From Ophiobolus disseminans (taxonomy: Eukaryota > Ascomycota > Dothideomycetes > Pleosporales > Phaeosphaeriaceae): 64,000 bases of DNA. Positions 1 through 10,538 of this stretch are shown in pieces. Position numbers and translations under genes: made by a program. Where the stretch lies: positions 930,001-994,000 of the forward strand of contig MU006222.1 of assembly GCA_010093685.1 (NCBI GenBank), given 5' to 3'. The notes under the pieces were generated by a model that saw only the letters and a list, made by a program, of their open reading frames with translations, did no database searches and was not told the DNA's origin. How positions within the stretch are numbered: position 1 is the stretch's first letter; every line of letters begins with the position of its first letter.

Positions 1-559
1 AGGAAATGCGAAGGGCATGGCCATCATCAGCAACCGCACGCCAGATGTCCAAGGCGTGATTCGATTGCTCAGTCAAAGAGGAGAGACACATGCCCTCAGC
101 AATGCAGCGTACGGCGACCGCTCGTGGCCCAAGGTGGTGAACGGCGAGGCTTGGACCAAGAAAGCCATTGAAGAATCTGTCGCCGCGAACGAGAACCGCG
201 ATCAGCTCGTACAGCGCCTCCTTGGCATTCTGACTACAGACACCATGCCCCGCCAGAAAGAAAACGAGGAGTGGGACATGTATCTCAATCAGCTACGTCA
301 CAGCATCTTCGTACCCGCCATCGGGCGCGACCATTTGGACGAGCACAAGATGCCTCCCCATGAGATTGGGGATGTCGTCAAGCATAAAGCTGTAGATGCG
401 ACCAGTGGGTGCTACGGTACGCAGAAGAATATCGTGATGTTAGTGGACAAGGCTGGAAAGGCCTACTATTTGGAGAGGACGCTTTATGACGGTAATGCGA
501 AGCCTATCGAGGAGGGAAAGGGCGACCGGACGTTTGAGTACCAGATTGAAGGATGGTAG
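1..559 (+). CDS. TANGO2/NRDE-family protein, C-terminal part (5' truncated by window edge)
   Basis: The frame is open from base 2 through a first visible ATG at 17 to TAG at 557-559, so the gene begins before the window. The visible part ends the TANGO2 (DUF833, NRDE) fold: a G-M-A-I-I-S-N-R start, then HALSNAAYGDRSWPKV, which matches the family's 'GLSN...WPKV' block, and near the end CYGTQKNIVMLVDKAG followed by YYLERTLYD, the usual 'YGTR...V.LVD..G...ERT' close. In animals TANGO2 is linked to Golgi organisation and mitochondrial lipid/haem handling; the fungal role is not settled. The family call rests on these blocks only. There is no sign of damage. Confidence 0.72.
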   Translation, partial: GNAKGMAIISNRTPDVQGVIRLLSQRGETHALSNAAYGDRSWPKVVNGEAWTKKAIEESVAANENRDQLVQRLLGILTTDTMPRQKENEEWDMYLNQLRHSIFVPAIGRDHLDEHKMPPHEIGDVVKHKAVDATSGCYGTQKNIVMLVDKAGKAYYLERTLYDGNAKPIEEGKGDRTFEYQIEGW

Positions 560-1015
560 GTCCATCGCAACAGGAGGGAAGGTGCAAGTTGCACAGCACG
601 TTTCCCGCTCTTCAGTTGCTTTTCTATACACTCAAGTTCCTCTTATGTTCTCATGTTACATCTCAACCCAATCCAGACGTTTCTCAGGGTCCTTCCGCAT
701 TAGTCACACTTGCCATCACTCATGTCTCATTCTAGCACATTACGTCTTTAGACATTTACTTTGCGAAATTTCGACCTGTGTCATCATCAACTCCACTAGC
801 GCCTCACGACGCATTCACTCGTTCTTCTAGAATGAGCCCGCAGCATGCATGCGGGTCGACATTGCGGGTTTGACACGTGCGAAATCTTTCCTTTAACACA
901 CACCTGTACCCACACGCCGCAACTCCGACAAACACACATCACTATCGCCATTCTTTACGACTCCCAGTCGCATAGACTCTTGAAGACGGATCTCGACGTC
1001 TACATCACATCAACA
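560..1015. other. Intergenic region with 5' leader of the next gene
   Basis: No gene is seen. An ATG at 845 is in frame with the next gene, but the residues between it and 1016 have no conserved look, so I read this as leader sequence. Confidence 0.5.
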
Positions 1016-1801
1016 ATGTGCATCGCATACTTCAACGAACACCGAGCCTGCGACCACCGGCACTTCATCGGCGTTTGCAATTGCACTCTCAACTGTCCCA
1101 CAGACCGTCGCCACCTGTTCTGTCTAGAAGACAGCAGCAGCTGCGCAGATTGCGTACTTCTGAGCGGCGAAGAACTAGACCCAGACATCGTGCCCGTGGT
1201 CTACCAGCCCTGCACAATGGACAAGTACGGCAACAAGATAGACCCGCACGCCCCGGAGCCTGTTGTCGAACAGCACGCCTCAACCCCATCACACGTCGAC
1301 GAAGAAGTACAAATGCCACACCATCACAGCGCGGCAAGCCTCTCCGACCCCGACAGCGAGACATCAGAATGGCGCTACGAATCCCCCGCACAGGATTACT
1401 ACACCTCCACCCCACAGTCCATCAACACGCCCCTCCAAACATACGCCGATCCATACACTTTCACTCCCCCTTCACACCCATACTACGCCCTTCCCTCCTT
1501 CAACAACCCAAACCCGCACCTCCAACTCACGCCCCGCACAGCATACCATAAAACGCTTGTGCGCGGACAACTGCAGCACCTGCCTGTTCGTCCGCACATC
1601 GTTGCGCAGCCGCCACAGTCGCCTGTGCCTGCGCCTGGGTATCGGCCAATTAGGCCTGTGAGGAAGCCGACGAGGGGTCTTCCGAGGCGTGGACATGTGA
1701 GGGACTTGTCGGGCGTGCAGAGGCAGGGTGGGCCGCCGGATGTAGGGAAGGAGGAGGAGTTTCCAAAATTGCCTGGTAGGAAGGAAGGGGAAGGACGTTG
1801 A
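1016..1801 (+). CDS. Hypothetical protein, Cys/His-rich N-terminus, Pro/Tyr-rich middle
   Basis: Single-exon ORF of 261 codons from ATG 1016 to TGA 1799-1801; an in-frame ATG at 845 would add 57 poorly structured residues. The first 50 residues carry a dense Cys/His set (CIAYFNEHRACDHRHF, then CNCTLNC, then C..D..SSSCADC) that could bind zinc. The rest is low-complexity: acidic and serine-rich around residue 100, then rich in Pro, Tyr and Thr, and finally basic with Arg-Gly. I do not recognise a family. The N-terminus resembles short cysteine motifs often seen in fungal hypotheticals. No signal peptide or membrane segment is visible. Confidence 0.6.
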   Translation: MCIAYFNEHRACDHRHFIGVCNCTLNCPTDRRHLFCLEDSSSCADCVLLSGEELDPDIVPVVYQPCTMDKYGNKIDPHAPEPVVEQHASTPSHVDEEVQMPHHHSAASLSDPDSETSEWRYESPAQDYYTSTPQSINTPLQTYADPYTFTPPSHPYYALPSFNNPNPHLQLTPRTAYHKTLVRGQLQHLPVRPHIVAQPPQSPVPAPGYRPIRPVRKPTRGLPRRGHVRDLSGVQRQGGPPDVGKEEEFPKLPGRKEGEGR

Positions 1802-2069
1802 GGGAGGTATGATGCGGGATGTTTGATCAGTGTATCTCTCGGGATAAAGGAATGAGAAGATATTCACACAATGTATGTCTTGCTTGCGGTGATGTGATGT
1901 TGTGAGCGCCAGCTCTTGACACGGGCAGTGCACGGAATCGAGCTGTATTATGCCTGAGCGGAGCTGATGTGTACCAGAAATCGTACCCCTTGTGCCCCCA
2001 AGCTAGTTGCTCAGCTATACGCGATCAGATACGCGATAAGCAACCGACTTACCCCAAATGCTAGTCGTG

Positions 2070-3767
2070 TCATGAAGCTCTTGTTCCTGACCTGCTAGCC
2101 TTCTTGTCCTTGGGATCGTGATCCAAGATCCTCCTCCGCCGATGGTTCTGCGCCATCTTCCATCGCACATACAGCAGCATCGCATCCTTCAAGCCTACAA
2201 ATAAGCATCCGCCAACTAAACTTCGTCCCCAGCGTGTCTGCAAGAAGCCGGTGGGTCGTCCCTTCACCCCTAACCTACCGCCAGTAGCGATCCAGCCGCC
2301 CAGCCACGATGTGAGGGGTGCGCCTGCAGGCGGCGTTACCCACGATTTCGGTAGCGAGTACCTTAACATCTCGCCCATCGCGGCGGCTATGCTTGGGAAG
2401 ATGAGAGCGCCGAGGATGGTGTCGGCGAGCGATGTGGGAGAGAACCAGGCGACGTTGCCTTCTTCTCGAGCACGCTGGCGACGAGGCTGGGCCGGCTGAC
2501 GCGGGATGTTCGGCGCAGGCGCAGCGTCCTGGGGTTCGGCATCAATAAGTGCTGGCATGTCGCCGTCCTCGTCGTCCATGGGCGGACCGTACATTTGTGC
2601 CGCCGGCGCAATCGGTACAGGAGGGTTCTCTGCAGCACCATTGTCGTCCTCTTCGCCGCCGTCGTTCCAGCCTGCAAAGATGTTGAGGTCGATTTCGATG
2701 TCAACTACCTCGTCATCGTTGCCGTGGTCATGGTCGTGGCCGTGGTCGTGGTCATGTCCATGGTGCATGTGCTCGTCTTCTAGCACTTCGGCATCCTCAG
2801 TTCCGGCACGAGGCTGAATCTCCTTCAACCACTTCTTTTCGCGTGGTAAGCAAACGCGGTCGTAGAAGGCATTGTAGAAGCCTCGTAGGTAAGGTAGTGC
2901 GGCGAATGAAAAGGCTGCGCTGGGTGGCCACTGCAGCTGCAGCATCTCGTCGCCCGGCTGGCCTGAGCTGACGAAGAAGATGAGGGGTAGGAAGGGCAGG
3001 AACGAGTCGCCGAAGCTTGTCCTGCTTGTTATGAGTACCGTGGGAATCAGCGGAAGTCCGAGGTCCAGCCGCCAATGTTGTTGCAGGTGGGTGAATAGGC
3101 GCAATACAGGCGAGGCTATGCGCATGTCTGGTGCTTCGTATAGCGGTGCCAGTATCTGCAGCGCATCCTCTGTGCCGAAAATCTGATATATCGTGTGTGT
3201 TCCTGCCAGCGTGAGGGTCGAGTACAGCGCCGTGCCTGTAAGGAGAGCAAAGCCCGGCAGCAGCAGCGTGCCTGTCAGCTTCTCCCCTAACCGCACCGCA
3301 TCCACCATGTAGCTCCTCGGCCGTGCAATTTTGATCTCGGCCTTGCACTGCGGACACAGCACTTTGGCTGCGCGCGTACCTGCCCGCCGCCGGGAGCTCG
3401 GCGCCTCCATGTCGGCTATCCAGTCCAGCAAGCACTTCTCGTGTGCTACCAGCGAGCACGTGCACGGTGACCGCCACTCGGATGATGTCTCGTCATCTTC
3501 AGTCTCGTCGTTGAAGCAAATCCAGCACTTTCGAGGCTCGTCTTCTTCCTCCGAGCTTTCAGACTGTTGCGATGCTTCGCTCTGCTCTTCTGCAACCGGC
3601 GCGGCTGCCTGCTTCGGCGGCGAATTGAGCAGGAGCGTCTGTGAGTCCACTGATTGGGCCGAGAAGCTGTTCGAGCGCGCTGCCTGCTCGCGCTGTGAGG
3701 AAGACTCTTCAGCGGGCGGCGAAGACCTGCGCTGCAACGCGGGGTGCTGGGGAGGGAGAGACGCCAT
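2070..3767 (-). CDS. RING-CH (MARCH-type) E3 ubiquitin ligase, membrane-bound
   Basis: One continuous ORF of 565 aa from ATG at 3767. Residues about 80-145 form a RING-CH (C4HC3) finger: CWIC, then CTC, H..C, and a final CPQC. This variant binds E2 enzymes in the membrane-embedded MARCH/Ssm4/Doa10-like ligases. Hydrophobic stretches follow at about residues 160-190 (LLLPGFALLTGTALYSTL), 250-275, 290-305, 450-475 and 505-525, so the protein is probably multi-spanning. The first 75 residues are Ser/Gln/Glu-rich and disordered. A striking acidic His-Asp run (HMHHGHDHDHGHDHDHG) lies near residue 340 on a loop between membrane segments. Substrates cannot be told from the sequence. It faces the previous gene tail to tail. 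Confidence 0.82.
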   Translation of the reverse strand: MASLPPQHPALQRRSSPPAEESSSQREQAARSNSFSAQSVDSQTLLLNSPPKQAAAPVAEEQSEASQQSESSEEEDEPRKCWICFNDETEDDETSSEWRSPCTCSLVAHEKCLLDWIADMEAPSSRRRAGTRAAKVLCPQCKAEIKIARPRSYMVDAVRLGEKLTGTLLLPGFALLTGTALYSTLTLAGTHTIYQIFGTEDALQILAPLYEAPDMRIASPVLRLFTHLQQHWRLDLGLPLIPTVLITSRTSFGDSFLPFLPLIFFVSSGQPGDEMLQLQWPPSAAFSFAALPYLRGFYNAFYDRVCLPREKKWLKEIQPRAGTEDAEVLEDEHMHHGHDHDHGHDHDHGNDDEVVDIEIDLNIFAGWNDGGEEDDNGAAENPPVPIAPAAQMYGPPMDDEDGDMPALIDAEPQDAAPAPNIPRQPAQPRRQRAREEGNVAWFSPTSLADTILGALIFPSIAAAMGEMLRYSLPKSWVTPPAGAPLTSWLGGWIATGGRLGVKGRPTGFLQTRWGRSLVGGCLFVGLKDAMLLYVRWKMAQNHRRRRILDHDPKDKKASRSGTRAS

Positions 3768-4441
3768 GTCGGGTGGTGGAGGATGTGGAGGTGGTGAGTG
3801 GCTGGGCTGAGCTGTGGGGTGACAGGTGCGGTATCGCAGGCGGAAGAGCGGCGTTGTATTCCTAAGTTATGAGAGGTTCATGAGTGTTGGTCATGTCGCG
3901 TGCAGTCAAGTGGTAACGAGTCGTTGTTATTCGGCACGCAGCCTGTCAATAGATTGCCGAACCGAATGCGCTATGAGGAAGACGTCACTTCCCGAGTCAT
4001 TCGGTGCCAAGACTTCTCCTACACGCGTGCTACCTGGGTAGCAACGTCAATTTTGGCCCAGGTCTACTTTTCCTACTTACGCACATTTCAGACTAGAACG
4101 TAGACTGCAGACTGTATTGTTCGCAACGCACTTTCATACCCGTCTCTCTATCTACTGCCGAACCTCGGTCCTTCGCTCTCGCTGCCGCTGCTTGACCTAC
4201 TCCGAGCATGCAGGCTATCCTGCATCCTAGGCGGCGGCGGCTCTAGTACTACACGACAAGACTCCTCCTGCACTCCAAAAGTATGCAGCACATCCTCAGC
4301 GCCTAGGAAACATAGTCGCTGCCTTGTGGTGCATGCATGAGGGCTTATGCACGCCTATGTCATGCAGTAAATGTGTTGAAAGACTGTGCCTGTGTTCCAC
4401 AAGGTCAAATCTTCCTTTACTCTCTTCGCTCCTTCCCAAAC
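3768..4441. other. Intergenic
   Basis: It contains the 5' region of the RING-CH gene; no gene is seen. Confidence 0.4.
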
Positions 4442-5661
4442 ATGGCCGACTCTACACGGCCCTTTGCTGTCTTTTCGAGCGTTGGTCATCACTTGCAAGC
4501 CTTGTCTGAGTCTACCTTCTTCCCTGCTCCGCCACCAGCAAATTTATCAGCCTTGCGAGCTCCAACGCCTACCAGATACCGTCGGAGAGCTGTCCTGGGA
4601 AATACGGGCGCACTTGTTAGGATTCAACAAAGCTTTGGACATCGTTCTGGAACCAGACGTCGCACAAGGCTTTTTCAAACACCCTCCTCTGGATCCTAAG
4701 AATGGATCGATACGGGCAATTCAAATATGCTCAATGAAATACTCGTACAGACTTCTTCGATGCAAAATTCTACCTGCGACCGTGAGTTATAGATACTTCT
4801 GTCTTTCTTACGTGTGGGGCGACGCAAAGAAAGCGCCGATCTCCAAGTGGACTATCGTATATCCGAATCCGAATTGGCTGGACGGGTATTATTTTGTTGT
4901 AGAGATTCATTATGTCTTTGCTCAATCAGTATAGTTACAAAGGCGCTTCGATTGCCCACAGGAACATGGGCTCAAGTTGATCACGTCGAGCGTGCTGCGC
5001 CCGTATACCGCGCCCAATTTGTATTACCTATCATCTGGGACGATGATACAGATACACCGCTGATAGATTGTGCAAGATCAGATTGCCTAGGGCGTCGGTG
5101 GATGAAGCCTTCCAAGTGCAGAGGCTGGTCACCTAGTAACACAATACGCTGCAATAAAGTCCTTGGCCAAAGTCATAACCATTACCATCGAACTTGATCG
5201 TTTGTGTACCGTGCATCACGGGTTCATTGTCATACATATCGACCCCACGCGCCCGGCTTCTGGTACCAGTATTCGAACGCCTGCATACGGACGAATGGAA
5301 ACCACTAAGATGCGAGAGCACATTCGCGGTCCGCGCCATGGTCGGAGCAACTTCTTGCAAAGTCAGCGTTTCGCTCGACTTCTGCTCCCATCTCAGCGTG
5401 CTTGCACAGCAACCATCGTGTAAAGCAGATGACACCTTCACAGCAGATGAAGAATGCTGTGATCATGTCTGGGGACCTACAGGCGGCCCCCGATCGCTCC
5501 GAGCATGCCTTATCGGGGCTACTTGCGGATTGTTAGCTAGCAAATCTACGCCAGTCGGTCGGGAAAGCGCGATTGAAACCGAGGTCTTCAAGGCATGTCA
5601 AACGTTGAGCACTTCGTTAGTACTAGGAGCTCACTCTCTTGCAGCATATCCGGCTTTATAA
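4442..5661 (+). pseudogene. HET-domain gene relic with large internal deletion and frameshifts
   Basis: This is a decayed paralogue of the intact HET gene at 6547. Around 4700-4842 it keeps the start of a HET domain (RYFCLSYVWG; the intact copy has HYVCLSYVWG). At about 4843 it jumps, within three reading frames, straight to the equivalent of residue 355 of the intact protein (DLQVDYRISESELAG against LNVDYTISDVGLAH) and continues with FCLCAIRIV-like, LPIIWDDD and SNTIRC blocks. Roughly 290 codons covering most of the HET domain are therefore missing. Further frame changes occur near 5160 and 5230, after which KVSVSLDFCSHLSVLAQ still matches the intact copy. The 5' limit is uncertain: 4442 is an ATG with plausible but frameshifted sequence after it. 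The function is lost. Confidence 0.75.
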
Positions 5662-6546
5662 CATCACCCTGATCAACTCATCAAAGATTTCACGTCTTGC
5701 GACGCGTGGATTAGCTTCGATACAATGGCTCGAACAGCAGCGCTCTTGGACAAGCGAAGCCGCAAAGTCTTGCACAGCTCGACATGTCCATCCCACTAGT
5801 CGAACCACCCCTAAGAAACTGAAGCCAGCACGCTTTCGAGTGACGTATGCACACCGTACAATGCCGTCGTTCCTAGACTCGAAACTTCCTGAGATGGTGG
5901 CGGACCATATCAAACTCTTAAGTCTGCCGCATCAACGCGCTTTCACACCCAACACTTAAGGGCCGGCGTGGCGGGTATTGTTAGAACAGTCTTTGCACAA
6001 CGAACGCACCTATGGTGTTTACCTAGCGACCCATGATCTTAGTTGAAATGCCGAACTCCAAATTATTGCACGGTAGCATACCTCCACTCAGGAGTACAGG
6101 AATAGGCGGTGCTCATCTTCACTCTAGCTCTCTATTCTAGGTCTAATTTTTGTTTCGTCTGCCAAAGGATTGGTGCACGGGCCACGATGTGACGCAGGGG
6201 TGGATGGGGAAGGCGCAGCCTTGTCCAGATCAACAACTACTCCTCATCCTCTTCCCCTACACCACGCGCACTCCAAACGTAGAATTCTTTACAAATACCC
6301 CTGGAAGAACTTTACCATCTGCATTGCATGCTTCAGCTCGTTCGAAATTGAGCATTTTTTGACAGCTGATTACTCTCAACCTTGTGGGACTCGCATTGCA
6401 CCTAAACCTGCACACGGCGCTTTTTCGACATCGACTACTGATGGAAAAGGCCTCGAGGCAAATTATCTTCGCGAAACTCGCTAGCAGCAGTTGTTTCCCA
6501 ACGTGCAAAGCATCCACTGCGACTGATTAGACAGCATACCGAGAAT
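5662..6546. other. Intergenic between the HET relic and the intact HET gene
   Basis: Short open stretches exist (for example at 5640-5960 and 6170-6484) but none resembles a gene. A run near 5680-5780 in the third frame could be a further scrap of the decayed copy. Confidence 0.35.
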
Positions 6547-8343
6547 ATGTCTTACCACAATCACCTACAGATAAAATCTCTGCCGGACCAGTTTGAGCAC
6601 ACCGCTTTGGACTTCAGGGCTCGGTCGATAAGGCTTGTGCAACTCCATCGAGAAAGATCTGGGCATGAGCTTCTAGAGTGTACAATTCGGGCGGCCTCAA
6701 CCGATAGCCATTATGTGTGTCTCTCATATGTGTGGGGTGAGCCAGGACAGGGTCGGGCGATCTTGCTGAACGGTCACCGTTACTGGGTTCGTCAAAATCT
6801 TTGGAATTTTCTGCACGCAGCGAGACAAAACACCGAAGTCCGGCGCCGATGGATCTGGATTGACGCCCTCTGTATTGACCAAAACAACGTCGCTGAGCGT
6901 CAACATCAGGTACAACAAATGGGTCTTATCTACTCCAATGCAGCAGAAGTGTACACTTGGTTGGGAAATGACGACCTCATTTCAAGATTTTTGGCAATGG
7001 GTAAAGGCTACGATTCCGTGCGGTACAATCGGTCCAGCGAGCCGGTCTTGAGCATTGCCGGGGAAAACGTACTAGCACTCTGCAGCTCGCCATATTGGCG
7101 TCGGGCGTGGACCACGCAGGAATTTGCTCTTGCGCGGCAGGTAACTCTTATGGCTTGTGGAGAGACCCTAGCTATACATGAGCTTCCCACTCCTCTTGAA
7201 GGCCATCAAATACGGAGGACCGATGTATACTCAAGCTTCCTGGGCGCCGTCAGAGCTTTGAGACGTCAGAAGAAGGAGCATCAAACAAACAAGTGGGCAA
7301 TCACACATCAACTGCGTTCTTTCTTGAATAAGTTTGGGAAGAGAGAATGGTTCATGACCCACGACTTCACCACACCTGCCAAAGGCCACCTTTTCCACAA
7401 GACCGATACGTACGCAGATTTCCTAGACATGGTCACAATTATGAGACCTTCAACCGGAGCGCATCGTTCTGACGGCGGACGAATTATGAACCCTGCAGTA
7501 GGAGATGGGTTACTTTACCTCTTGAACAAATTTCGAAGAAAGGAATGCCACACCACCCGCGACCGCGTCTTCTCGCTACTGGCCATGTGCAGAGGCGGCA
7601 CCACTCTCAATGTCGATTACACCATTTCCGACGTAGGGCTAGCCCACAACATACTGTACTGCGAGAGACAGTCATTTTGCCTCTGTGCCATTCGAATTGT
7701 CGTGGCTGCTCTCGAGATTCCGCCAGATTCTTGGTGCCGTGATGACGTAGAATTGGAACCGTACCACGTCCAGATCACTTTGCCAATCGTTGAAGACCAA
7801 CACGCAAATGTACCATTACTTGAATGCGGAGTAAAGGGCTGCTTAGGTACCAGTGCGGTACGTTGTGCCAAATGTCAGACCCGAGTTCCCGTCAACACTA
7901 TCCGATGCAAAACGTCATACGACGGGTATGACAAGGGCTGGATGACAATCACCTTGGAACTACGTCGTATTTGCTCGGCATTCAACGGCTCACTCGTCAT
8001 CCACATAGAGTCCGACACTGTCGGGTTCACATACCAGTACTTTGCCACTTCAGACACGGCTTCATCGAGAAAATGGACACCACAGCACTGCGATAGCGAC
8101 CTGGATCTGCAGCCTTCAAGTAATGCGGGCTCGTACGTATTCAGCCTCACCCTGGAGTTTTGGGTCCAGCTCGTGGCACAGATGCAGCACACGTCTGCGC
8201 GGCGGGGTGAGCAAGCCGAGGGTGCGAATTGCTGCCATCGCGTTACGGCGCAGCGACAGGCGCAGATATATGCCATGGCGAGCCACCATGATCGGTTGCC
8301 TTTTCAATTGGTAAAGCGACGGCAGATGTGGAAAGATGTGTGA
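6547..8343 (+). CDS. HET-domain (heterokaryon incompatibility) protein
   Basis: Intronless ORF of 598 aa from ATG 6547 to TGA. The three HET blocks are clear: LSYVWGEP at residues 59-66, WIDALCIDQ at 104-112, and WRRAWTTQEFALARQ at 184-198, with YSNAAEVYTWLG between. HET domains occur in fungal proteins that trigger programmed cell death when non-self is sensed; the fold is related to TIR domains. The C-terminal part (about 355-560) has a cysteine pattern near 426-450 (CGVKGCLG, CAKC) followed by NTIRC, also kept in the relic upstream; it could be a small zinc site or a recognition part. No NACHT, WD40 or ankyrin region is present. The gene is next to a broken paralogue, which suggests tandem duplication followed by decay of one copy. 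Confidence 0.88.
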   Translation: MSYHNHLQIKSLPDQFEHTALDFRARSIRLVQLHRERSGHELLECTIRAASTDSHYVCLSYVWGEPGQGRAILLNGHRYWVRQNLWNFLHAARQNTEVRRRWIWIDALCIDQNNVAERQHQVQQMGLIYSNAAEVYTWLGNDDLISRFLAMGKGYDSVRYNRSSEPVLSIAGENVLALCSSPYWRRAWTTQEFALARQVTLMACGETLAIHELPTPLEGHQIRRTDVYSSFLGAVRALRRQKKEHQTNKWAITHQLRSFLNKFGKREWFMTHDFTTPAKGHLFHKTDTYADFLDMVTIMRPSTGAHRSDGGRIMNPAVGDGLLYLLNKFRRKECHTTRDRVFSLLAMCRGGTTLNVDYTISDVGLAHNILYCERQSFCLCAIRIVVAALEIPPDSWCRDDVELEPYHVQITLPIVEDQHANVPLLECGVKGCLGTSAVRCAKCQTRVPVNTIRCKTSYDGYDKGWMTITLELRRICSAFNGSLVIHIESDTVGFTYQYFATSDTASSRKWTPQHCDSDLDLQPSSNAGSYVFSLTLEFWVQLVAQMQHTSARRGEQAEGANCCHRVTAQRQAQIYAMASHHDRLPFQLVKRRQMWKDV

Positions 8344-8533
8344 TGCATGACTGGAAGGATGAGCTGTGTTTTCATCACGACGAGGATCACCATGAAAAAT
8401 GCCACCCAAGAACCGACATCCAGAACTTGCATTTGCCAAGGTTATACTCGCAAATATGCGTACTAGAGCCCAAACCGGCGTGCCAGGACGAGCTGAACAA
8501 GTCTTGAACCACGATGCAGCGCCTGAATGATAG

Positions 8534-9821
8534 TCACGTCTGTGCTTTCGTAGAAGAGGTGGAAATAGCGCGAAATATGCGAAACACAACAACCATCATC
8601 CACCACGCGACTGCAGGCATCTGCTGCAATGCTTCCGCCATTTCTTCGCGAGATACCTCGTTGATGGGTGCGGGAATTTCGACGCTTTTCTTGCTCGGTG
8701 GAAGATACGCCAGCACAGGTTGGGGGCTGCCTATGTTCATCACTGCAGCATGTGCGTGTTGAAATCTGGCTGAGATGTCGGTCTGATCTGGCCGTGGCAA
8801 GGTGGTTACTTCTTTCGTTGCAGGCTCTGGGGCATCACCGCTCGGTCCCTGCTGCTGTTGCTGTTGATGCTCCTGGGACGGGCCTTTATCGGCGAAGAAG
8901 TTCTCAGATGAAATACGTGGGTTGATTTCGATGGCTTTTGCTTCGCATGCTGCCCTGTTCATCTCGTCTTCCAGTTATTTAGCATGATCGAGGATTTGCG
9001 CCCCGTGCAACTTGTTGACGTTGAGCTTGAACAGCAGCAACATGGACTTCTCCCGTTTGGCCTTTGTGAACATTCCAATCGTCTTTTCTTTGCATTTCTG
9101 GTGCAGGTGGCGTAGCTTCCCTTCGATTTCGACTCGCAGAAGGAATGGTTGGTAGTGGTGGGAGAAAGCAAAAGCAGTCTGTATCTTGGCAGGATGCTCC
9201 GCGGTGTATGCGAGAGTGTTCTAAAACATTTTCCAAGTCAGAATGGTATATTTTGACGACGACGAAGCGTTCGCTGTCCTAGGCGTGCCGTTGAAGTTCC
9301 ACCATGCTGTACGAGGTTGCGAGACGCTACTTCCGTATTCCCCAATCCTGGCGCTAGCCCCCGCCATGTCCATTTGCGGTCCGATATTATAGCTCTTTGT
9401 CATCTCTGCAGTAGTCCTAGGGCCGACTAAGCATTTTGGGCCGTAAAACTCCTCCAGTAATTCTACTGACCCGCCACTCGAGGTTCTTCGCTCCTGTTGG
9501 CGTGTGACTGTCGTAGGCGCATCTTCCAGTATAACGGATACAACAGCTTCTCTCAAAGACCTGTCTAGTGGTTGATTGATGGACAGGTTCATGTAAAGAA
9601 TTCCTCCTGGATGGCTCGCATTTCGTAGCACGCCCAGTTTGGATTTGAAAACAAGAAGCGGCAATCTACCAATACTCCGAGTTGCCAACGCTGATGTCCG
9701 TGGCGAGAGCATTGTATTCTTTCAAGTCTTGCCGGCCGAAGTTCCGACTGCATGTATTGAGGTTTCTCTGCAATTCAACAGGCACAACCGTGGGTACGCT
9801 CGTTGCAGCGGGAGAAAACAT
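8534..9821 (-). pseudogene. Fungal conserved hypothetical protein, inactivated by in-frame TAG, TAA and a frameshift
   Basis: From about 9712 down to 8534 one reading frame encodes a coherent protein but is cut by TAG at 9221-9223 and TAA at 8975-8977. Before the TAG it reads GGILYMNLSINQPLD and KSYNIGPQMDMAG; directly after it NTLAYTAEHPAKIQTAFAF, FLLRVEIEGKL; directly after the TAA LEDEMNRAACEAKAIE, ending with a hydrophobic, possibly membrane-inserting segment (VAWWMMVVVFRIF). Both stops become Gln codons if one T is reverted to C. The 5' part starting at ATG 9821 (MFSPAATSVPTVV) lies in another frame and joins near 9665 through a frameshift. The general look (a beta-rich middle part with a charged C-terminal half) matches an uncharacterised Pleosporales/Fusarium family I can only recall loosely. 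A poly-Gln run sits near 8850. Confidence 0.65.
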
Positions 9822-10538
9822 TTGCTTATCTGGCACACTGGATCTCAATGAAGGGGAAAAGATTTCATTTGTTCGACATCAGGCTTTGAACTGCTTCTAT
9901 TTATATGCAAGCGTCCAGTCCAGTACGCAAAGTCGATACCACTGCAGTATGTATCAGCCAATCAAGACTAGTCGCGGTACGCACAGCTTGTGTCGGTTTC
10001 GGCTTTGATTTTGTACACCGAGTTCATCCTACTTATAGGCTGTAGTACCCGGTCTCGACTCACCGGTCCCACTGTACACAAATACTTGACACGCATCTCA
10101 CCCGCATACTCTCCCACATCGATTTGGGGCCCAAATTTCCGGATCAAGCTCGGATTTTACTATTCCAACGTCTTCAATGAGTTCCTGCCACAGTCACGTT
10201 AAAGGCCGGATGAATTCATCCTACCTAGTTTACCGACAACCGAACAGGCGTCACACGAATCTCTAATCTCTCAACAGAACCAGTTGTGCTCAGTCGCACA
10301 CAAAAGCGAAGTACGGAAGACGCTGTACAATCTACCAATTCTAGATGAAATCTATTATGAGAAAGAGCCACAATTGTGTGCGGCCCTTCTCTGCACACTC
10401 ACTCTTGCTACTACATCGCTTTCTCTTCGGGCCATGCTGTCCCAAACCAGATTTGAATCTCGACCCTTTTTTTCTCCTCACTTTAGTATCCTAGGGAAAG
10501 AAAGATACGTGTCAACATATAGCTAGTTTAACAACAAA
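9822..10538. other. Intergenic
   Basis: No gene is seen; the A+T content rises toward the right edge. Confidence 0.4.

Noticed and set aside
6150..6484. Short ORFs between the HET relic and intact HET gene
   Set aside because: No match to either HET copy and no coding look.
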